NCBI GenBank assembly: GCA_003864495.1
Contig: ML133375.1
Location: forward strand, 722,832 to 786,831
Origin: Nemopilema nomurai
Taxonomy: Eukaryota > Cnidaria > Scyphozoa > Rhizostomeae > Rhizostomatidae
DNA length: 64,000 nucleotides
Reading direction: 5' to 3'
Below the pieces are notes generated by a model that was not told the origin of the DNA, did no database searches, and saw only the letters and a list, made by a program, of their open reading frames with translations. Shown here in pieces: positions 48,438-61,629 of the stretch. Made by a program: the position numbers and the translations under genes. Position 1 is the first letter of the stretch; every line of letters starts with the position of its first letter.

Positions 48438-49643
48438 ATGGCACCAACCATTGAGATGTCAGTGGGCCTTTCCAAAGGCCATAAAACAACAAAGAACACA
48501 CAGAAGCCCAAACCATCAAGGCGAAAAGGGGTATGTGCTCCTAATTCTATTCAGCCAGTATTTTCTTCTCTTTTTTAAACCTGTATATGTTTGCTCTTCT
48601 GTTAGCTCTAGTTGCTTCAAGACAGATAAAGCTATACATGTATTAAGTATGTTGAGATACACCAGTCAAGCTACTAAGTCTATCTTCAAGAGGTCTTTTA
48701 TAGAGGCGCAAAGCTCTGTATCACAAATTTTTATGAAGAGATTTTTATTTTATAAGCTTATATTTGATATTTTATAAGACTTGATAGCTTTATTTATATA
48801 TATTTCTTAGATGTGTCATACACTTTTTTGTAAATTGATTTTCCCATTCTAGCAACTGAACAAAAGAGTGAAGTTTTGTCGAGATATCATCAAAGAAGTT
48901 GTTGGTTTTGCACCATATGAAAAAAGGGCAATGGAATTGCTTAAAGTACAGAAAGATAAGAGGGCATTGAAATTCATCAAGAAGAGGGTAAGTTCTCATT
49001 TTATGCTCAGGCCTCACCATTTTTGTTGTTTTACATTAACTCCAAATGGTAATACCTGGAAAACACTCATGTTGTACATTAATGGACTGTGAACAAGCTA
49101 TTAATGACATGCATTTATGTGGAAAACTCTGCACAATGTTGTTTTGTTTGATGTTTCTTTATTTTGAAGAAAGAGAACTTTGCTAGACTGATAACCTGGG
49201 CACACTAGCCTATACCCCACTTTGAATGTCTTGCATATGTTGCCAATCAAAGTTTGGTACACTAAGTTTAGTAAATAAAGCGTTGACACAAAGAGCAGCA
49301 TTATTTTCTGTGAACCATTGTTCAGGCCAAAGATTGAAGGTTTTCAGTGTATAGGTTGTCAGGTTTTAAGTTTACACAAGGGTACACTGTTTGTAGATTA
49401 ACTGAGATGAATCAGAGGTTGAAGGAATTTTGCAAGTCTTGTGAATAATGATATGGCTGGAAAGTCAATCATGAGATTTAGAATGTGAAACTAGTTTGTC
49501 AGGAGATGAATCATTATGCTGCTTTCTGCTACATGTGTGATATTCTCTAATTCTAGCTCGGAACACACAGAAGAGGTAAGAAGAAGCGTGATGAATTGTC
49601 AGCCATCTTAACACAAATGAAACGTTCAAAGGAAAAGCAGTAA
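48438..49643 (+). CDS. RPL36: 60S ribosomal protein L36 (eL36)
   Basis: Three exons, 48438-48530, 48853-48987 and 49557-49643, all in phase 0, encode 104 aa, matching the animal protein of about 105. Family-diagnostic segments are [47 protein letters not shown] and [15 protein letters not shown]. The protein is a small basic component of the large ribosomal subunit. The start was chosen because it follows the acceptor directly and gives the conserved N-terminus. A non-coding 5' exon is expected. Nothing in the sequence looks damaged. Confidence 0.98.
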
Positions 49644-52434
49644 TTCATTGTTATCCCATCATATGCATAAATCGAATCTGGAGATTTTTCTGTCTTCTCT
49701 TCCTGTTTACATCTCAGCTTTAGCTGTTGCACGATTTAATTGGGTGGACTTCATGGCAGAAGTTGTTGGTTTTCCCCTCAATGTCTGTCAGGCATCTATA
49801 ATTGCTCAGATTGAATAGATATTTCTACTTTTACTTCTACATCGATACTGAGCAGGACCAATATCGGTATAATGCTCAGAGTGCAAGAAATAATAGATTA
49901 ATGGATAAAAAGTGTTCACCAGACTGAGTCTGTAGTGAGAGCAACGAAGGGTTGATTTTTGGTCATTTGAAGTAGCTGACCAAGGTACCTCAAACAGCCA
50001 GGCAAAGTTTGCTAGCACAAGCAACAAAGCACATTCATTGAAGTACATTAAAATACTGTAGTAAAAATTGTCTTCTGTTTTCAACTAGATACCAAAAAAG
50101 TTTCTTCTGTTGATTCATAGTTAAAAAACCAAAATAAATAGTATATAAATTTTCCAACTGTTACTATTTTGCCCCATAAGCTCTCCCATCCCTGTTAGGA
50201 TATAGGAGTGTTACCTTCCACTCTTCTCCTTCCTCACCCTCACATTGTGAGTTTCCAGGTGATCCTGCCAATAGAACAACGTCATAAGTTTTTGCTAGTG
50301 GGATACTATCCTCACAAATATTGTTAAGATGCCTAAACCTCTCATTTATGATGGTATGGATTATCTATGGTTCTGGTAGCTTTGCAAACAAATAGAGGGA
50401 GTGACAGGTTGTTCTGCTTGAAGTTATTAAGGGCAAAGTACAGTTAACATACTGGGTATCCTTATGCTAAGCAGCATACTGGAAAAAACTTTGCTTTTGC
50501 AAATAATATTTCGAACTTTTGTCAAACCAGCTGCATTAATGAAGCTTTCTCAAGGCCTCCCAAAATTTTTTGACACCAACTTATTTACATTGGTACTGGC
50601 CAACATTTCAATTAATTTAAATTATATCAATTAAATATTTATAAACAAATGTTTATTGACAAAAGCTTCAAATACTGAGGCGAGATGTTCTAATTATGTT
50701 TCATTTGTAATTAGATACTACTGGATCCATTAATCAGTTTTAAAATGCTTTTCCTGACTAACTCTGATTTGTCACAGGATGAAATTTACTCATAGTTTTG
50801 CTTGTTTATCTTTATTGGGCGAAAACAACTCTCTGGTTTGCAAAATCCAGTACTGAACTTTCTTACATTTTTAACGAATCGAGTATTACTTTTCTAAAAA
50901 AAACTTTCCTACAAAAATATCGTGCAAGGCTTGCAAATATTCCTTGCTTGTCTGGTACTGTGGAATGCTCCTTCGCTTTTCTACGTGTCTTCCACGCAGT
51001 TGCAGTTGAAAATGCAATTCAACTCAATTGCAATACACGAGAAACCTTAGGCCACCGAAAAGACACGAGAGAACTTTGCGGTGTGAATGGGTTGTCACCG
51101 CGCGCGAAAACTTGGATTAGTTTTCTGCTAAAATTGTGGATAGACTTAATTTAATGTGAGTATATTTAAACAAGTTATTTTGTCAAATTTGCGTACCCTT
51201 GTGGAAATCTTGTGCCGAAGAGGTGAAAAGACGAATTGTTGGTATCTACCGGCCTAAAATTCTACTCGCCAAAAGAGTGAGGATTGAAGGCTACTGAAGA
51301 TCCTACGCTTTAGACATGTTACCCCCTTGTTGTTTGTTTAATTTTGCTTGCAGCAACTGGATGATTTTGTATGAAAATGCTCTCTAGAAATCAAAAATGT
51401 TCTGGCATGCATTATTTTTGGAGTAAGCAGAGCTTCAACTTGTCTAGTTTTTTGTTTTATATTCAGGCTCTCATCTACTATTTTTTCGTGCAGTAGCAAG
51501 TTAGTGATTATGTAAAAAAGTTATTTATCTCCGGTAAAATTGCAGAATGTGACAGTGATGTTGCCCGTGAACATTTATTTTGGCAGAGCTGCCCTTGCAA
51601 ATTTAAAGGCGCCTTCTACTAAGCCGATTTGCGTAATTCAATGATTTGTCTCGATTATACTATATTTACCTTGTTTCAATTCTGTCTTAAATAACTATTC
51701 AAGTATAATATTGAATTACTATTCAAAATAAAGTTGTTTAAAGTACTGCGAAACCTCCTTTTGTTTAAAAAATACATAAGTACACATCGTTTTAAACTCG
51801 TTCTTGATACTCAATGAAATGCTTTAGACACTGTTCGGTACACACAATGTATTAGATAACAAGGAACCTGGAAAGTATTTATTGAAAGGTTCCAAAGGTA
51901 GAATCATTTTATTTGATTTTTGTTTCAAGTGTCACTTTTATTCTGTGATAACACTTGATAACATGCGATAAATTTGAGTGGAGGCTCTTGTCTTTCCAAA
52001 GCTAATCTTCCTAATGTTTTTAGGGGTAGTTTTAAGGGTAATTATATTTTCTCAGATAGAGTAAAGCCCATGAAGCAGGGTTTTTGGGGGCTAGTTCAAT
52101 GTCCTAGTATTAATATTTTCAAATGTCAATACATATTATTATAAGTAGTTATCTCATATCTGCCATATTGAACTGACACAAGATGTATTCAGAAAACACA
52201 AGTTCAAAAGCTTGAGTTGCAAAAACAGAACAATGATGCTACCACCATCACCACAATATTTTTTTGCAAGTAACTACCTAAATGGCAGGCAATCAGAAAT
52301 ACCATTCTTTACCTTGCTGGCTAATATTTGATTGTGTTTCTGTTTTCCAAAATATTTACTATACATACATTGTCTTTGTTAATGTATTATCATATAATGT
52401 ACTATTGTACTATTTTTGTATTTGTTTTGCAGCA
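49644..52434. other. RPL36 3' region and upstream region of the GLD2 gene
   Basis: No second gene was recognised. AATAAA-type sequences follow RPL36 (for example near 50133). A somewhat more GC/CpG-containing patch at 50.95-51.12 kb (open frame ..LGHRKDTRELCGVN..) may mark the GLD2 promoter or a non-coding first exon, since the GLD2 start codon lies in an exon that begins after a splice acceptor at 52434. Confidence 0.4.
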
Positions 52435-52492
52435 TAAGAGAGGAAGTCTGAAGAGTACCTAGATGATTATAGAAGCTTAGCTTCCATCAACA

Positions 52493-55400
52493 ATGCAATC
52501 AAATAGCAGAAGGCAGCAAAATGGAGAATTATTTATGCCACTGACCCCAGTATTTCCTCTGGAACAGAACAGAACAGCACATCAGTTTAGAAATCGTGTA
52601 CATTCCTTTCCTGACATGAACTTCCATCAAGCATTTACCCCAAACACAAGTCATAAAAAGTCTAATTATCAGGAACAAAATTCAGTAAATCGGAAACGAA
52701 GAAGTCATTCATCTGCTCAACCAAGCAGCCTTGTGATTGTTAATGATGAACCAGATAACAAGAAAAAGAAGGGTCCAGGCCATGTTACTCAAGTTGATGT
52801 TTGCCCAAACTTGTCTTATTTTGAATTGGTATGTGCATTTTGGTTTTTTAATTCTGCTTTCATTAGGTTGCATAATGATAATTTTGCTTTGACTATATGT
52901 TTTTGGTTCTATTTCATGATAAATTTGGTTTTAGAATTCCTTGCTGATCTAAATGAAATTCAATGTTTTTATGTCATATGCTTGCCAACACTACAAAGTC
53001 AGGCTAATCATGAAAATCAGTACCTTTCTTATTTCACAATTGCTAGAAAAAGCGGAACTATTTTTCGCATACTTAAAAGTACTTTTTTCGTCCGACACTC
53101 CTCAGAGTATGCAAACGTCGGAAGATAACCAAAAGCTTACCGTTCCACATCTGGCTATTCAGTCGGTCAGTCTTATTTATTGATGTTGGTATGACAACTG
53201 GTATATTAATAAAGTGAATGTGCTTGCCATCATAATTTGATTATCTCATTAAAACATTAGCAATATAACAATGATATACTCATTTGCTGAATGTGCATTG
53301 ACAGTTTCTCATTCATCCAGCTTTCAAATGAAATTATCCAATATTCAGCTGAATGTGAGCAAACCCAAGAGATGCTAGAAAAAAAGCTCAGGTTACGTTC
53401 TACTCTTTTGGGAATATTTAGAAGAGAGTTTCCTGGTATGTATGAGCTTAACAACTTTTCTTGTTTCATTTCACTAATCATACTTTTACTTTTAGAGTTT
53501 CATTTCTTTGAATAAACTAGAAGACTCTAGTGTGTTCAAGTTAATGTCTAGGATATGTTTCATCTCAACATTAGGTTTAGTGTCATAATGGATTTTAGAC
53601 TTCACTGAGTTTTCCTTGAAAAAGGCAGACATCAGAGTGGTGAAGCTGACAAAATGATCAAAAGCTGACAAAAAGAAAATAGCCAGTTATGGATAAAAAG
53701 ACTAGAAGATTGTGAGAGGATTGTGTGATTGGCTGAGTCCAAGTGAAGAGTCAGACCTTTTCTGTCTACAAAGAATTGGATTTTGCATAGAATTTTAGAC
53801 TGACTCCAAAACTCTTAGGTGAAAAGACAACCTAAAGGGCTTTCCCCAGTTTAATCAAGCCCCTGAAAACAGAAGATAATAATGTTTTGGGCCATTTTAA
53901 CTTGATCAAGCATAATCATACACTTTGTCAAGTTTAAATACTCCTCCCAACTGACAGCAATATTATGTCAGCAAATTCAATTAACATTTTGTCTTTGATA
54001 CCATTTTTAATCTGATATCCATCTAGAACAGGGACACAACAGATTGTCAAGTGTATTCTCCGAAAGATTTATTTAATGCTGTTTGTTGCATGTTTTTTTT
54101 AATGTTATGGTCCTTTTTGGTATCACTGTTAAATTTCTAATAATATATTCTCCTGAAGTATGCTCTCAAGGATATTTTATTTAGGGGTGTGAAATAGAGC
54201 GCCTAAAAAGGAGCTCTTTTTTTGGGCACCTTCATTATGCTTAGAGCACGGCCTGAACCTAGCTTGCCTTATAATTCAAAAATTGTTTTCACTTTAGGTT
54301 TTGGTCAATCTGTACTCTCATTTTTCTATACCATTATTGAAATCATAAGTTTATCCTTTCCAATACTTTTTAGGTGCTAGTCTCCATCTTGTTGGTTCTT
54401 CCTGCAATGGTTTTGCTTCCAAAACAAGTGATGCAGATTTTTGCTTGATGCTTACCCATTGGAGACAGGTACAACTTATATTCTCTCTTTATATTATTGC
54501 TTGTTTGCTTAGTATGATGTGCTTAGAAGGCCCTTGAAAAACATTTGTTAAGTATGTCATTGAACCAGATAATTGTGCAGTGTGATGGCCAAGTGGTAAC
54601 TATAGTTTTTTCATGATTGCAAGAAGCAGCTGAAACTTGGCTTTAGCACACTAAGTGATTTTTCATCTGACACTGCTCTGGGTATGCAAACATCATAAAA
54701 TGATTAGAAACTGACAAAATGATAAGCCAGTTGCCAATCGAAAACCCCAGGGGACTGTGAGAGAACACATGGTTGGCTGTCTAACATCCAATCAGCTGGC
54801 AGCCATTGTTAGACATCCAATCATTTTTTGTGCCCATAGAGTAAATTTTAGTAGTTAAAGACCTAATCACATCTAGATAGCGAAAGTGATTGCTAAACAA
54901 AAAATTGCACTCTTGCTATGATGATACCCATATTTTGCTCAACCATAAGATTTATTTTATTTGTTGTGGGTTCATTACAGGTGGATCAAAGATTTGAAGC
55001 TCTCCATTATCTGAGAACACTGCATAGATTATTAAAGCACTTTCGTATGTATTAATTCTTATTTGTTAGATTCAAGCTTTTTTAAGACACATTTTTTTAG
55101 ATCCCATTGAATTTCTTCACTTTTTAGCAATGTTTAAAATAGTGTCTAATTATAATTCTATTTATGACAGCATATATTAGAGAACTTCAAGTCATTAGAG
55201 CAAAAGTACCAATTTTAAAGTTTAGAGACTCTGTGAGGTAAGCTGACAATTTCCTAATGATAACTTGTTATAACCTGTAATAAGTTTGCAATTTTATAAC
55301 AATGTTTATGAACAAATTCTTTTATGCTGCTTGCATTCCTCGAAGATGCCACAACATAAAAAATTCTTCCTCTTTTAGTGCCTGTGAATGTGATATCAAC

Positions 55401-58400
55401 ATTAACAATTCAATTGTAAGTATTTCTTGTCATGTCACATTCTTGTAGCTGCTTCCTTTTTAGAAACTTTTTAACCTAAGTGGAGTTTTCAGAATCCTAG
55501 AAATGTAACATTAGTAAAGATTTTTGTGTGCAGAACTTCTTTTGCAATCATTTAAATTTGCTTAATTTTTGTGTCAAAACATTTATAGTATTTTTACTGT
55601 ATGCTTTAATATGTTCTACCTGAGATGACATATTCTATCTGATCTTTTTATCAATTTCATTTCAGGGGATTCGAAATACACATCTCCTCAGAACATATTC
55701 TAAAAGTAGGTAATTGTGTAGCTACGAAAATTAATTCAAATGATTTACATGCTTTATGTTTCTTAGCTTAGCTTGCTTGAACATTGTTTGGAATGTTTTG
55801 AATTGCTCTTTTACCAAAATTTTCAAACTGCCAGGGAACGCTATCAATTTTTTTTAAAAAGCAATATAGTAAAAAACTGCTTTTCTTCTAAGGATTACCT
55901 TTTTGCTTCCGTGAAAGTTAAGGAAATTTATTTTTCTCTATCGCTGTAGCTTCCCTTCGAATTGAACTTGGAGCTCACTCTATAGTTGCTATTGTTGATG
56001 TTTTCGTAGTTGATGCTATTAGAATGATGTTATTTTTGGTTCTTTCAGTTGACAAGCGAGTTCGCCCTCTGATAGTGGTCGTAAAGAGATGGGCAAGCTT
56101 GCAAGGAATCAACAATGCACACCAAGGAACTCTGTCTAGCTACTCCCTTGTCTTGATGGTCATTCATTATCTTCAAGGCAAGTCTTTGCATTGTGTTTTA
56201 GCACTTCAAGTACCGATTTCCTAACCAAAGTATTATATATAACTAAATTTATACTTCTACATCATTACTTATCCAAAGTTATATTCTTGTACCTATTCAG
56301 AAAGTCAACTAAAGCCTCTGCACCATCTTTGATACTATAACATCAATGTAAATGTTATTTTTCTTCATCGCATTACCAGAATGACATTTCATTATCGTTT
56401 GATTAATTACCAGAAGGCACTCCTAGTCGCTCTCAATATAGCCTTGTCTGAGTCGACGGACTTATTTCTGGGCTTCGTCTCTCCGTTCATGAGCTGTGCC
56501 ATGATTCCACAATAGCTCCATAAGTGCAGAAGAGTAGCACATTAGCCTAATGACTGGCACACTAAGCTTAAGAAATTATTATACCCGGCTACTTTGGCTT
56601 TCGTCAATCGCTACACCAATGCGCAGTTTAGAACTATTGATGCTCTTGGTGGTAGTTACATTAAAGAGCCGTTTCAATTCCTTTTTAGCTGGTACAAAGA
56701 CTCCGGTCATTCCCTCTCTTCAACAACAATATCCAGTAAGTGATTTCAGCTTTACCTGAAAGGGGATTCAATACGATTTCCGAAGCACATTGCTTAAGGC
56801 GATCTTAAACAACAAACACTGATATTTAAGTCACTGTAAAATACTGGAAAAAGCTCCAAGGATTTTTAGAACGAAGATTTGAAGCTTTTTTGTAAATTTG
56901 TTCTATCTAGGAAGCAGGCCTGTTAGTTCTTCCCATGTTTTGGCCTTGGTAAAGTTTTACATTATTGTTGTAGGCTGGTTCGTTATTATATGACCCCTAA
57001 CTGTTGCTTATAACATTCTATTTGTAGGACTATTTTAGACATGATTTGAACCTCGATTACCTGCCTATGTTTGAGCCAGCTGGTATGATTCCTTGTAACA
57101 GGTTGGTCTCTCAATTATCAAAACTTTATATTTTCAAAACTTATTTCATCATCTTGTAAGATCCACAAATTGCTCAATGCGCTTCGTTACATCAATAAAT
57201 GAATCTCCCAGTTGCAGCAACCAGTTCAAAAGGCCTCTGTTGATGCCACCTATACTACGAATTTAGCTTTAGAGGTGCTTCGAGGTTCGGTAAACTCAAT
57301 GTCAGTCAGGGCCTTGCACATATCAAGCAGTGCATTAGCCAAACCAAAATGCTTCAAATAGGCATATACCACCAATTCAATAATGTGGACTTTCTATGAG
57401 AGCTCAACAACAATCTTCTGTTTATGCCGCGATCATCACGATGACTAGAAAAAGAAACTTTTTAAATGAAGTATATATTGTAATTTGCATTTCAGAAGTC
57501 CTTTTAAATTGCTATTTCTTAACATATGTAGGCAATCTGAATTTCAAATATGAATGATTTTTTGTTCTAATTAAATTCATGGCCTTCAAACCATCATATT
57601 CTTAGTCCTTAGCATTGGGGTCTTAAAAAATGGTCCTGGAATGCACTTGACTCTATTATTAACGACCTTGACGTGCATTCACTAGACGCCACAGACACTT
57701 CGCTTCTATTGCAGGCATCTTTATAGCCACATGTATACGCTTGTTTTCCTTGTATTTTGCTTCATTTTTGTTGGCTACATGAATTGTTTTTGCAGATCTG
57801 CAAACCGACAGACAGTAGGGGAACTTTTTGAAGGATTCATGGATTACTACGCAAATGTTTTCAGGTATGTAGAAAGAACATGGTGTGGTGTGGTTCATTT
57901 CCATTCGTGAATATGCAAATAGTTTGTGATGCATAGACGACGAGTATTTGCTCGAATGCTTTAAACCGTTTTGTTCGCAAGCGTCTGATACTTATGCTTC
58001 GTTGTTATTTAATTTGATACATTCATCTGCACGCCATTGATAATTCTGATAATACAAGTTAATACAGCATTTAAAGATAAATTTCGTATCATGGAATCTG
58101 AGTCTCATTACGTACATCGTTTATGCCTTCCACGTTCTTTTTTTTCTTAATGTATCCTTGAGAGAGATTTAAAGGAACGTATTTTTAGCGGAAAATGTCT
58201 TGGGAGGTAAGAATCTTAAGATCTCACTCTTCTTTTGGAAAAGAAGAGCAGAGCGTAAATTGAGCTTCTTTGGGATCCATGAAATGATTCAGAAAAATGA
58301 TCTAAGTATGATACCCTGTTGGTTTTTTACTGATAAGAGGTCGGCAATTTGGATTAATTTGTGTCACCACTATGTGTGAGACGGATGGGACACCGTTTGG

Positions 58401-59549
58401 GGTAGTCATACGAATTAACTTGTGCCATATTTTCAATTTTCTTGTCACCATCTGGGACTACAGTTAGTGTCAAGAGTCACATCATAATGGCATTATGCTG
58501 TATCATGGTGCCAATGATTGTATCAAATGCGCCGGTTGCATTTACTCATTCTGTTTTGTTTATTAACAGGTGGGACTTCCTGGCAGTCAGCGTGCGACTT
58601 GGCAGGGCCACACCAAAGGCACTAAGTCCAGGCGCGAGAGAAAAACCAATCTTTATTGAAGGTAATCTTGTTGCCAATCATTGAACGGATCCACAAAAGA
58701 CACATTGTTTCCTTATGCCAACACAATTTTTCTTGAATACTTCACACTCTTGAAAGAACTTTTGCCGGCCTATTTAAGCTTTTTTATATATTTCTACCTT
58801 ATTTTATTGGGACTTTCTTGACAGCTTGTGCTTGAAATATTTTACTGTCGGATGGATATGAATTTTCCGACAGTCTGTCGATCCTATCATCCCCTTCTGT
58901 ATAGTTGCATAAATAATTTAGGCCTTCATAGCTATTTGATGCCACTAAGCTTAGTGCATTCGAAAATGGAATTCTTCCACCATTGTGAAAATAACGAAAT
59001 ATAACTAATTGTTGTTATAGTGAGTTCTGACCCATTAGCCTTTTCCACCTGTTTATGCAAGATCGTTTAGTTTCCAGTGAGTTGATCTATTCTCTTTTGT
59101 TGTTTTCCAGAGCCTTTTGATCTCACCAACACGGCGCGGTCAGTTCATAACGAGAAAACATTCGAAAAAATTAAATTCGAGTTCAGAAGGGTTTGTTGTT
59201 TTTCAATATTTCTGGCACTTAAGCATCCGCTTTTATTGATAGAGATGATGCTTTGAAATGATACCTTTTAAAACCAAGTTTTGTCAGTGTTTTGAAACCT
59301 GTAAGTTGTTTAATTAGAGACCTGTTTCACCATCCGCATTTCCGAAAAGATATGTTATTCTACTCCCTTTTATCCTTCTGATTTACCTCGTTTGATGTAA
59401 CGATTCGTTTCACGTTCAAATTAATATGTCTTCTTTTAGATATTTATCAATTATTATCGCTTTTCATTTAACTTTGTACTCTGTTTTAGGCACATGGACT
59501 GATGAATGAAAAGCCTTCCCTGTCTGGAATATTCAGCGACCTCAAATGA
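52493..59549 (+). CDS. TENT2: cytoplasmic poly(A) RNA polymerase GLD2 (terminal nucleotidyltransferase 2)
   Basis: Coding exons: 52493-52828, 53106-53165, 53321-53435, 54374-54468, 54981-55044, 55171-55237, 55379-55415, 55666-55705, 56049-56177, 56689-56735, 57028-57101, 57796-57864, 58570-58661, 59111-59190, 59490-59549. Phases close to 454 aa. The enzyme adds AMP residues to RNA 3' ends in the cytoplasm. A polar N-terminal region with a basic cluster (NRKRRSHSS) precedes the catalytic core: HLVGSSCNGFASKTSDADFCL (GS motif and the first two catalytic Asp), RAKVPILKFRDS, CECDINI (third Asp), GIRNTHLLRTYSK, RPLIVVVKRWA, then the PAP-associated domain (GTLSSYSLVLMVIHYLQ; ANRQTVGELFEGFMDYYA; EPFDLTNTARSVHN). 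This order is that of GLD2 rather than the PAPD5/7 type. All catalytic residues are present. The intron after 56177 has a GC donor. Exon 53106-53165 may be an optional, repeat-derived cassette. Confidence 0.95.
53106..53165 (+). CDS. TENT2: GLD2 cassette exon (20 codons, phase 0), possibly exonised repeat
   Basis: It is bounded by ctcctcag| and |gtcagt and reads SMQTSEDNQKLTVPHLAIQS with no stop. Including or skipping it keeps the frame. The DNA from about 53065 to 53140 resembles a block at 54640-54725 in a later intron, so the exon may have arisen from a repeat. It may also not be used. Confidence 0.55.
56178..56183 (+). other. non-canonical GC splice donor (AAG|GCAAGT), GLD2
   Basis: The exon ends ..VIHYLQ plus one base, and the next secure exon starts at 56689 with GTKTPVIPSLQ, exactly where the family continues. 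The split codon (G|CT, Ala) is consistent. GCAAGT is the donor and no nearby GT fits the phase. Confidence 0.85.
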
Positions 59550-60193
59550 TAGAAGACTAGGGCTATTGTTGTTGTTGTTATTGTTCAAATTTATGTCAAT
59601 GTTGTGTGTTAACGAGCTGCTGGGTGATAAAGAGGCCGGAGCGACGACTTCTGCAACTTCTGTTCTTGCTTATGTTGGTAGAAATTTTGTGCATTTGTGA
59701 CCTGGTACGTGCATTTGCACGGCGGATCATTAGGTAACTGCTATTGTTGTTTTTTGCTACATTTTGGACTCTTTATTTATCAGTGCAAGTACTAGATTGC
59801 TTAATAGGAACTTCTATGTTTATTAGAGTCAATTAAACCTGCAGTGGAAATGCAACAAAGCCAGGCTTTTGTAATTGCTCTATTGTAATTTTGCTAAAAG
59901 CTACGTTTTTTATTTGTACTGCAAAGCTCACCTTCAAGACTTATACGAACTTTTTGTCTTTTTTGTCCTTATCCCAGTGTTTTGTCAAATTCTTGATTTG
60001 TATAGGTAACTGTTTTTGTAGTTTATTTCGCATTGTAGTTGTGTAGGGGTCAATGCTTCAAAGCGTACCAAATCAGGAACTGGCAAAAACGTATTATGCT
60101 CTGAAATTTTTAAGAAGTTAGCTTTCGTGTATCACTTTTTACCTATTGTTAAGATAATTTAAGTAAAAATCCTCTATATGAATTGTAAATAAA
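59550..60193 (+). other. GLD2 3' UTR with poly(A) signal
   Basis: The stretch after the stop codon has no further exon. An AATAAA at 60188-60193, followed by a T/G-rich stretch, is the first strong poly(A) signal noticed downstream, which would give a 3' UTR of about 660 nt. Confidence 0.55.
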
Positions 60194-61629
60194 ATATTGT
60201 ATATTTGTAATAAAAAATAATATTGACTATCCCGTTGTCTATGAATTTCCAAGTTGTCAGACGAATCTTCCGGTACTTTGTTGTCTTGGCAAGCCCAAGT
60301 AAGGATTGGCGTTATGCTGGGATGCTCTTCGATTGGTGCCAAGGTGAACCCATTCTGTTTAGAGAGCCCACTTAATTTTGCGAATTAATTTTCCAGGATT
60401 TTTCAAAGTTTTCAAGTGGCTTTAATCACAATTTACAAAAGCGTTGGCACTTAGGACAGGCATTTTGCATTTTCAATTCACAACTGACATAGATAAAGAG
60501 CCAAGAAAAGTCTTGTGCCTCTGGTTGCCAATTTCGTAAGTGATTTCGTCCTTGTTTCATCAGTAAAAGAATAAACACGTTTTTGAATCCATTTGAAAAT
60601 AATGTTGTATTTCTTCTAGTCAATTTACAATTTCCATTCTATGCACTCTTATCTTTGTCGGTTTTAATGATTTGCCAAGCTTCCTCAGACTTGATTAAGG
60701 CTGTTGATATTATCACAAGAAAGCTACATATTTAAATGCCTTTGAGCCAAATGCCAAACAGTGTTGCATCGCGCCAATACAGTCCTTTCTCACCTTGCGA
60801 TTAGCTCCCGCTATAATGGACTCTCATTATAACGGACATACGGACACTAGATATGGTGCCATTCAAATGTTTTATATGTTCAACTGTCGATAAAACGGAC
60901 ACAACATAACGCCTTTCTCGCAGCCTCTGTACTTGTAAACAAGCTTTCAAATCTCTCTAGCCAATCCAATCCCATGGAACTTTGGCATTACAAGAATCTA
61001 GACTCCTAATCCAGCTCCCCCGTTTACTTTCTTCCCACAAAATGCTGCAACCTCACTGTTGTCTTCGTGTTTCAGAAAAAAGCAACTTTAGATAACCCAA
61101 ACAGGGTTTATCAATTATTTCGCCCCTTTCTTCCAGTATTAATCATGACATATTTGTCTCTACTGATCTCTGATATTCATCAGTACCCAACCAATCTCTG
61201 GATTGAGCTTAACTTCATAAGCATGGTGTCCCCTGAATCACGTGTCCTAATTCTATATTGAGCCTTCTGCTCTTGCCCTTTCATGAGTCTTTGCAGGGTT
61301 TCTTGGTTATGATTGATGCGCGAGAGTTTTGGTTGTGGCTGAATTTCTAGCAATACACAGACAGACAACGTGGGATGGGGGGGGGGAGGGGTGTTGCAAT
61401 ATCCTTCAGCAACCCCAATTAAATCAATGAAGATCTTCAACGTTTGATTAATGGAAAAGGCCGTCATCTCCACTACGCACCAGCATAGCGGAATAATCTT
61501 TTGATTGGCTGAAGCGCAACCATTTTGAATTTATGCAAATTAGCTTCTTGCTATAGAATTCAAAATATTATTCCGCAATGCTCTACGCACCTGATATTAG
61601 GAAGCTTCTCATTTGTTACTTAAAAGCCT
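60194..61629. other. intergenic, no recognised gene
   Basis: The stretch from 60820 to 60905 (CATTATAACGGACA.., AAAACGGACAC) resembles end sequences of Tigger/pogo-type DNA transposons, but no partner end or transposase was found. A G-rich tract lies at 61377-61389. Short open frames show no similarity. Confidence 0.4.

Noticed and set aside
50798..51154. 118-aa plus-strand open frame upstream of GLD2
   Set aside because: No recognisable family, no convincing splice borders, and it lies where a promoter or non-coding first exon is expected. It is kept only as a note in the intergenic entry.
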